A DNA stretch of 64,000 bases from Planctellipticum variicoloris (lineage in GTDB: Bacteria; Planctomycetota; Planctomycetia; Planctomycetales; Planctomycetaceae). The notes below the pieces were generated by a model, which made no database searches, was not told the DNA's origin, and saw only the letters and a list, made by a program, of their open reading frames with translations. The translations under genes were made by a program, and so were the position numbers. The stretch covers positions 3,919,557 through 3,983,556 of the forward strand of contig NZ_CP130886.1 in NCBI RefSeq assembly GCF_030622045.1, in the 5' to 3' direction. This document shows, piece after piece, positions 59,070 to 64,000 of this stretch; the stretch's first letter is position 1; the number at the start of each line of letters is the position of its first letter.

Positions 59070-60614
59070 CTAGCCACTTCTTCCCGCCCCCCACTCCATC
59101 AGGCGCCGCAAAATCCACTTCACCCCCGGCTTCAACCGCTTCCGGTTGTACTGATCCCCCAGCTTGCGGATCGCATCCGCCCGCGTCGGGTAGGGATGAA
59201 TCGTCCCCCCGATGCCGCGCAGCCCCACCTTGTTCCGCATCGCCACGCTGATCTCGGAAATCAAATCCCCCGCGTGGCTGCCGACGATCGTCGCCCCGAC
59301 GATGCGATCCGTCCCCCGCCGGAGATGAACCTTCACGAAGCCCGTCGTTTCCCCGTCGAGAATCGCCCGGTCCACCTCGTCGAACGGCTGCACCAGCGTG
59401 TCGACCGCAATCCCTTGCGCCGCCGCTTCCGCGACCCCCAGGCCGACGTGCGCCAGTTCCGGAGACGTATAGGTGCACCACGGAACAATCAGCGAGCTGG
59501 CCTTCGCCCGCCCGAAAAACAGGGCGTTCTGAATCACGATCCGCGCCAGAAAGTCCGCCGTGTGCGTGAACTTGTGCTGCGAGCAGACGTCCCCCGCCGC
59601 AAAGATCCGCGGATTGCTCGTCCGCAATCGGTCGTCCACGCGCACCCCGCCTTTCAGGTCATAGGCGACGCCGACTCCTTCCAGGTTCAACCCCGCAACA
59701 TTCGGCGCCCGCCCGGTCGCCACCAGCACCGCATCGCAAGTCCAGTCCCGCACCTTCTCATGCTGCACGGCAGTGATGTGCGTCCCGGCCGCGCTCCGGC
59801 GCACTTCGCGAATCGCGCATCCGTAGTGAAAGCTCACTCCCTCGCGCCGGAGCTGCGCCTCGACCACCCCCGCGGCCTCGGCGTCGTCGTGCGGCAGAAT
59901 CCGATCCCGCCGCTGAAACAGAACCACTTCTGAGCCGAACCGCGCAAACGCCTGAGCCATCTCGACGCCGATCGGCCCGCCCCCGATGATCGCCAGCCGT
60001 CGCGGCAGTTCGGTCAGCGAGAAAATCGTCTCGTTCGTCAGATAGCCCGATTCCGCCAGCCCGGGAATGTCGGGAACCGCCGCTCTGGCCCCGGTGCACA
60101 CGACCGCCTTGCGGAACTTCAACGACTGATCCCCGACGACCACCGTCCGCCCGTCCGCCCCGAACTGGGCCGCCCCCAGAAAGACATCGACCCCCAGTCC
60201 GCGAAACCGCTCGGCCGAATCGTTGGCGCTGATCCCCGCTCGCACCTGCCGCAGCCGCTGCATCACGCGACCGAAATCGACAGTCGCTCCTTCTGGAACC
60301 GCGACGCCATAGTCGCCGGCCCGTCGAACCGTCGCCGCCATCCGCGCCGCACTCAGCAGCGACTTGGAAGGGACGCACCCGACGTTGAGGCAGTCCCCTC
60401 CCATCAGATGCCGCTCGACCAGCGCCACCCGCGCTCCCAGACCGGCGGCCCCGGCGGCAGTCACCAGCCCCGCCGTCCCCGCCCCGATCACCACCAGGTG
60501 ATACTCGTTTTTCGGCTGCGGATTCACCCACCCCGGCGGATGCACCTTCTCCACCAGCAACCGATTGAATTCGTCATCCGGCTCGACGACCCCGTAACCT
60601 TGTGATGCGTTCAC
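59070..60614 (-). CDS. MerA-like flavin disulfide oxidoreductase
   Basis: The start is a GTG with CAGGAGG six to seven bases upstream. The 514-residue protein is a class I pyridine-nucleotide disulfide oxidoreductase: FAD motif VVIGAGTAGL (41-50), redox disulfide Cys75/Cys80 in GGDCLNVGCVPSK, NAD(P) motif IIGGGPIGVEMAQAF and the second FAD motif IFAAGDV. The C-terminal HPYPTRADAIRKLGDQYNR is typical of the mercuric-reductase-like subgroup. It lacks the MerA N-terminal metal-binding domain and the C-terminal Cys pair, so mercury reduction is doubtful. It follows a TVP38-type membrane gene on the same strand. This pair often occurs near arsenosugar genes, as here. Confidence 0.9.
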   Translation of the reverse strand: MNASQGYGVVEPDDEFNRLLVEKVHPPGWVNPQPKNEYHLVVIGAGTAGLVTAAGAAGLGARVALVERHLMGGDCLNVGCVPSKSLLSAARMAATVRRAGDYGVAVPEGATVDFGRVMQRLRQVRAGISANDSAERFRGLGVDVFLGAAQFGADGRTVVVGDQSLKFRKAVVCTGARAAVPDIPGLAESGYLTNETIFSLTELPRRLAIIGGGPIGVEMAQAFARFGSEVVLFQRRDRILPHDDAEAAGVVEAQLRREGVSFHYGCAIREVRRSAAGTHITAVQHEKVRDWTCDAVLVATGRAPNVAGLNLEGVGVAYDLKGGVRVDDRLRTSNPRIFAAGDVCSQHKFTHTADFLARIVIQNALFFGRAKASSLIVPWCTYTSPELAHVGLGVAEAAAQGIAVDTLVQPFDEVDRAILDGETTGFVKVHLRRGTDRIVGATIVGSHAGDLISEISVAMRNKVGLRGIGGTIHPYPTRADAIRKLGDQYNRKRLKPGVKWILRRLMEWGAGRSG

Positions 60615-60630
60615 CCACGACCTCCTGACT

Positions 60631-60696
60631 TTGTAGGGTGGGCTGTGCCCACCATCTTCTCAAACGCGAAAGAGGTGGGCACAGCCCACCCTACAA
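60631..60696. repeat. 23-bp perfect inverted repeat between TVP38 and the oxidoreductase
   Basis: Arms 60631-60653 and 60674-60696 are perfect reverse complements, with a 20-base loop. The arm contains TAGGGTGGGC and TGCCCACC. It lies about 16 bases upstream of the oxidoreductase start and 60 downstream of the TVP38 stop. This is a widespread kind of REP-like palindrome. In RNA it could slow readthrough between the two genes. Confidence 0.85.
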
Positions 60697-60756
60697 AACC
60701 TCTCCCTTTCGACATTCCGCCTTCGACATTCGACATTTCTTCATCGCGTGAAATCT

Positions 60757-61545
60757 TCAGTTCTCCATCTTCTCTGCCCCCTCTCCCCCCTCCGCCCCTC
60801 TGCGAGAAATCTTCCTCTTCTGATACAGCGAAACAAACCACCGCACCGCCAGCGGAAACAGCCCCAGCAGCGCCAAAGCAACAATCAATTCCGTCGAAAC
60901 AATCCCCCGCACGCCCTCCTGCGCAAGCACTTCCAGACTCGGCACCCGGCTCCCCGCATACACATACACCACCGTGCCCGGAAGCATCCCGAGCTGACTC
61001 ACCCACCAGAACGTCCAGAGCCGCAACGGGGTCAACCCCATCACGACGTTGATCACAAAGAACGGCACGGCAGGAATCAGCCGGAGCGTGAACAGATAAA
61101 ACGCCCCTTCCCGGCCCAGCGCCTCATTGAACCGGGCCAGCCGCTCCCCAAACCGACTTTGAATGGCGTCGCGCAGCAGATACCGGCTCAGCAGAAACGC
61201 CAGACTCGCTCCAGTCGTCGACGCAAAACTGACCACGACCAGCCCCGGCCAGAACCCCAGCAGCCAGCTCGTCAACAGCGTCATTCCCGTCGCCCCCGGC
61301 AGCGACAGCCCGGTCACGAGCACATAAGCGGCGAACAGCACGCCATAGATCAGCCACGGATGTTCGAACTGAAACTGCCGGAACTGAGCTTCCGACTGCG
61401 CCAGGGCCTGCAAAGTCAGTCGCTCACGAAACTGCAGATAAGCCGCAATCACGACCGCAACCAGCATCACCCCGGCAGCGATCCGCCCCCAGCCGGCGCC
61501 GTTCCAACTCTTCCAATTTTGCGATTTGCATTTTTCATTTTGCAT
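60757..61545 (-). CDS. TVP38/TMEM64 family membrane protein
   Basis: The 262-residue protein has about five hydrophobic segments and the SNARE-associated/DedA-like core: LSLPGATGMTLLTSWLLGFWPG, FLLSRYLLRDAI and LRLIPAVPFFVINVVMGL, then TFWWVSQLGMLPGTVVYVYAGS. The family is linked to lipid or small-molecule transport in the inner membrane; substrate unknown. The first dozen residues (QNEKCKSQNWK) and the start codon lie inside the 99-bp repeat, and the last 20 (RRGAEGGEGAEK) look like translated low-complexity intergenic sequence. The true ends of the protein may therefore have been extended by repeats. It is co-oriented with the MerA-like gene. Confidence 0.87.
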   Translation of the reverse strand: MQNEKCKSQNWKSWNGAGWGRIAAGVMLVAVVIAAYLQFRERLTLQALAQSEAQFRQFQFEHPWLIYGVLFAAYVLVTGLSLPGATGMTLLTSWLLGFWPGLVVVSFASTTGASLAFLLSRYLLRDAIQSRFGERLARFNEALGREGAFYLFTLRLIPAVPFFVINVVMGLTPLRLWTFWWVSQLGMLPGTVVYVYAGSRVPSLEVLAQEGVRGIVSTELIVALALLGLFPLAVRWFVSLYQKRKISRRGAEGGEGAEKMEN

Positions 61546-61608
61546 TTTGCAATGACTTCTAACGCCGCCGAATCGGCCTTCCCTGTCAAACCCATCTCAG
61601 AGTCGGCA
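61510..61608 (+). repeat. 99-bp dispersed repeat, copy 2
   Basis: Direct repeat of 58811-58909. Its left third supplies, on the minus strand, the start codon and first residues of the TVP38 gene. The two copies bracket the oxidoreductase/TVP38 pair. Confidence 0.7.
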
Positions 61609-61643
61609 CCAACCGCCCCCGGCGGCTCACTCGCCACTCATCA

Positions 61644-61673
61644 CTGACCACTCGCCACCTCTTCGGCTACCAT
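61644..61673 (+). promoter_or_regulatory. Possible promoter of the ArsS-like gene
   Basis: CTGACC (61644-61649) and TACCAT (61668-61673) are 18 bases apart and would start a transcript about 40 bases before the GTG at 61721. Both boxes match consensus at four positions, so this is only suggestive. Confidence 0.3.
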
Positions 61674-61720
61674 ACCCGGTCAGCCACCATCGCACACACT
61701 GCCACTCGAAGGCCGCCGCC

Positions 61721-62770
61721 GTGCCAACCCTCTCCCTTCTCCGCCAGCACAGCCCCCTCGCCGAGCCCTCCCGGCAGCGCCAGATCCTCGCCGACGCCGG
61801 CCAGACCGGGATCCCGGACTTCGCGGCAGCTCTCAAACAAGCCGGCGTCGCCCCCCTCACCGCCTCCGGGATCGAAGTCCTGCAGGTCAATCTCGGCAAA
61901 CTCTGCAACCAGACCTGCCGCCACTGCCACGTCGACGCCGGCCCCGACCGGCGGGAGATAATGTCGCCCGAGACGATCGACGCGTGCCTGAACGTCCTGC
62001 GTCAGCACGACATCGGCACGCTCGACATCACCGGCGGCGCGCCCGAGATGACCCCCGGCTTCCGCGATCTCGTCCGCGGCGCTGCAGCCCCCGGCCGGCG
62101 GATCATCGACCGCTGCAACCTGACGATCCTGGTCGCCCCCGGCTTCGAGGACCTCCCGGAGCTCCTGGCGGAGCACCGAGTCGACATCGTCGCCTCGCTC
62201 CCCTGTTACTTGGAGTCCAACGTCGACAAGCAGCGCGGCGACGGCGTCTTCCAGCGCTCGCTGCACGCCCTCCGTCGCCTCAACCAGCTCGGCTACGGTC
62301 AGCCAGGAAATCCTCTGCGGCTGACGCTGGTCTACAATCCCGTCGGCCCGTCGCTCCCTCCGCCGCAACAGGCGCTCGAAGCCGACTACCGGCGGGAGCT
62401 GCGAGCCCGGTACGGCATCGAATTCACCGATCTCTACACAATCACCAACATGCCGATCAGCCGGTTCCTCGACGACCTGCTGACCGCCGGCCGCCTCGAC
62501 GACTACCTGCACAAGCTGGTCAACGCCTTCAATCCGGCGACGGTCCCCGGCCTGATGTGCCGGACCACCCTCTCGGTCGACTGGACCGGACGGCTGTTCG
62601 ACTGCGACTTCAACCAGATGCTCGACCTCCCCGTCCATCCCTCCGCCCCGCAGCACATCCGGGATTTCTCCCGGAAATCGTTGACCGGCCGGCCCATCCA
62701 GATCGGCCGGCACTGTTTCGGCTGCACCGCCGGCGCCGGATCGAGCTGCGGCGGCAGCCTCCTGACCTGA
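61721..62770 (+). CDS. arsS: ArsS-like radical SAM enzyme (arsenosugar biosynthesis)
   Basis: The gene starts with GTG, with AAGG upstream. The 349-residue protein has the radical SAM cluster C62-x3-C66-x2-C69 (NLGKLCNQTCRHCHVDAGP) with GTLDITGGAPEM as the SAM-binding region. The C-terminal part matches the DUF3641 domain of ArsS, with NMPISRFLDDL, PGLMCRTTLSVDWTGRLFDCDFNQM and a final Cys cluster (HCFGCTAG, SSCGG) for an extra iron-sulfur centre. ArsS joins an adenosyl group to dimethylarsinic acid in arsenosugar formation. Neighbouring MerA-like and TVP38 genes commonly co-occur with it. No arsM is in the window. Confidence 0.85.
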   Translation: MPTLSLLRQHSPLAEPSRQRQILADAGQTGIPDFAAALKQAGVAPLTASGIEVLQVNLGKLCNQTCRHCHVDAGPDRREIMSPETIDACLNVLRQHDIGTLDITGGAPEMTPGFRDLVRGAAAPGRRIIDRCNLTILVAPGFEDLPELLAEHRVDIVASLPCYLESNVDKQRGDGVFQRSLHALRRLNQLGYGQPGNPLRLTLVYNPVGPSLPPPQQALEADYRRELRARYGIEFTDLYTITNMPISRFLDDLLTAGRLDDYLHKLVNAFNPATVPGLMCRTTLSVDWTGRLFDCDFNQMLDLPVHPSAPQHIRDFSRKSLTGRPIQIGRHCFGCTAGAGSSCGGSLLT

Positions 62771-63165
62771 GGCAACCGGCCCCCGCCCGAAAACCACCCT
62801 TGCGCCCAGTCCACAGAGATCGTCTGAACACATTCCACCGGCCGACGCCGGGAGCCCATCGGCCCGAACTCGAATCGGCGTTAACTTCAAAGCCAAAAAC
62901 TGGTTACGCCGGCCCGATTGTCTGTTGCAGAAGCGGGCCGAAATCGACATAGTTCTGGGCGGAGAGGTCCGGCGTTTCCCGCATCAACGCGGTACCCCGT
63001 GATCCGCTCGACCCGACGGACTCACTTTCTGAGCCGTGAAGTTGATCGAAGTTCCTTCAACCGAGGGGCCGCCGAACACTTCCGGCCAGCCGCGGCGGAT
63101 TGCGAATCTGCCGCAATCCCGGTGTTTTTTGGCCGCTGAGTTTTTGGAAACTTTTGGACTTCCGC
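62771..63165. other. Intergenic region before the acidic protein gene
   Basis: About 395 bases. Near 63087-63115 there is an imperfect stem (GGCGGATT/AATCTGCC with one mismatch). T-runs at 63124-63129 and 63141-63145 make the 40 bases before the ATG AT-richer. No clear promoter or ribosome site was found. Confidence 0.45.
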
Positions 63166-64000
63166 ATGAATGCGCCCTCCCGGCAACCTGGCAAGGACGA
63201 CGACGACTCCTGGGGCAAGCTGGCCTCCGACCTGTTCGGAATCCAGTTTGACGACGAAGCCGAATTCGACCTGCCGGACGAAGACGAAGCCCCCGCCAAG
63301 TCCCCCGTCGCCGCAGCTCCCGTAGCCGCCGCCCCCGTCGACGACCTCGACGCCGACTTTGACGAGGACGATGAGGACGAAGACGACCTCGACGATGACG
63401 AGGGCGACGACGCTGATGATGATGAAGAAGATGACGACGACGAACTCGAAGAAGACGAGGACGAAGTCGCCGAAGCCGTCGCAGAATCCGCCCAGGCCGA
63501 ACGCGAACCCGACGACTTCTGGGATGCCCTCGCCGAGTGGGACTGGGACGAACCCGCTCCCCGCGCCCGCATCGCTCCGCGGGACTCCGGCGGACGTGGT
63601 GGTGATCGCGGCCGAGGCGGCGGACGAGGTGGTCGTCGGGACGGCGGACGCGACCGTCCGCGCGGCCCGGAAGACAGCCCCCGCAACGAATCGCCCGATC
63701 TTCTTGCCGAGCCTGGAGTTTCGGCTCCAAAGCCCAAACGGGAAGCGCCGGAACGCCCGCGGACCGAACCGCCTCGCGCCGAACAGCCCAGAGCCGAGCG
63801 TCCTCGCCCGGAACGTCGGGACGCACCCGCCGAGGCGGGGGCGCCGAAGCCGGAGCGAAAACCCGCTCCCCCGGCCCGCCCGGCCCCGAGACGACGACCT
63901 GTCAACGCGGATGAATTCGGCTCCGGCCTGCTGGGAGAAGACTTCTCAGACGATGCCGATTGGCCGGTCGAAGCAGACGTCTTCGCTGCAAAGGCCGTCG
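63166..64000 (+). CDS. Acidic / RG-rich low-complexity protein, 3' end beyond the window
   Basis: An open frame of 278 codons runs from the ATG at 63166 off the window end. After MNAPSRQPGKDDDDSWGKLASDLFG it has a long Asp/Glu tract (about residues 60-110), then a WDALAEWDWDE segment, an RGG-type stretch (GRGGDRGRGGGRGGRRDGG, about 145-163) and a Pro/Arg/Glu-rich region. The layout suggests a disordered nucleic-acid-binding or RNA-processing-related tail. No folded domain is visible yet. There is no Shine-Dalgarno, so the start could differ, but the frame is clearly coding by its strong bias for acidic codons with C/G third positions. Confidence 0.7.
   Translation, partial: MNAPSRQPGKDDDDSWGKLASDLFGIQFDDEAEFDLPDEDEAPAKSPVAAAPVAAAPVDDLDADFDEDDEDEDDLDDDEGDDADDDEEDDDDELEEDEDEVAEAVAESAQAEREPDDFWDALAEWDWDEPAPRARIAPRDSGGRGGDRGRGGGRGGRRDGGRDRPRGPEDSPRNESPDLLAEPGVSAPKPKREAPERPRTEPPRAEQPRAERPRPERRDAPAEAGAPKPERKPAPPARPAPRRRPVNADEFGSGLLGEDFSDDADWPVEADVFAAKAV

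Noticed and set aside
59070-60614. Mercuric reductase (merA)
   Set aside because: The disulfide site is present, but the metal-binding N-terminal domain and C-terminal Cys pair of MerA are missing, and no other mer genes are present.

Overview
The window looks like chromosomal DNA from a GC-rich planctomycete (inference). Grounds: serine/threonine kinases joined to FGE-sulfatase-like or sensor modules, very large WD40 and vWA proteins with N-terminal anchors, a secreted HEAT-like/YHS protein, pairs of outer-membrane barrels, and short hairpin-bearing intergenic repeats. No rRNA, tRNA, CRISPR array or prophage was seen.

About 47 kb (418-47629) is one type VI secretion (T6SS) locus. Transcribed leftward from 40443, in order: clpV (tssH), vgrG (tssI), an FHA-DUF4123 adaptor fusion, PAAR, a 1721-aa membrane-anchored giant, a short tssM-like gene, a 1612-aa giant with a vWA domain, a PpkA-like kinase with an FGE-like domain, a 1789-aa exported WD40 protein, a 128-aa protein, a sigma factor, an 880-bp IS5-family insertion, tssA, tssB, tssC, hcp, tagJ, three peptidase-like candidate effectors, tssE, tssF and tssG. 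A rightward operon (41154-45265) encodes a HEAT-like/YHS protein and two related outer-membrane barrels. tssK and tssL (47629 to 45554) then run leftward.

The sheath, tail tube, baseplate and spike are complete. The membrane complex is not canonical: I see no TssJ, and the TssM homologue ends right after its third membrane segment, so it has no periplasmic domain. Next to it are two paralogous giants, each with one N-terminal membrane anchor, a large exported region and a caspase-like fold whose catalytic residues have changed. A third degenerate caspase-like domain ends the WD40 protein. My main hypothesis is that these giants and the barrels replace the periplasmic and outer-membrane parts of the complex. 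An FHA protein and a kinase suggest threonine-phosphorylation control; no PppA-type phosphatase is visible.

Right of the locus are a PAS-like protein (47906), an HDOD/response-regulator protein (48718), a second sensor kinase (50780) and a secreted ceramidase-like enzyme (53715). A visibly AT-richer patch (about 55.3-57.3 kb) carries an OLD-type ATPase-nuclease and a truncated restriction-type remnant. Then come a secreted protein of unknown function, a MerA-like oxidoreductase with a TVP38 membrane protein, an ArsS-like radical SAM enzyme, and the start of an acidic, RG-rich protein cut by the window end. Two pairs of direct repeats (about 160 bp and 99 bp) each flank a gene block.
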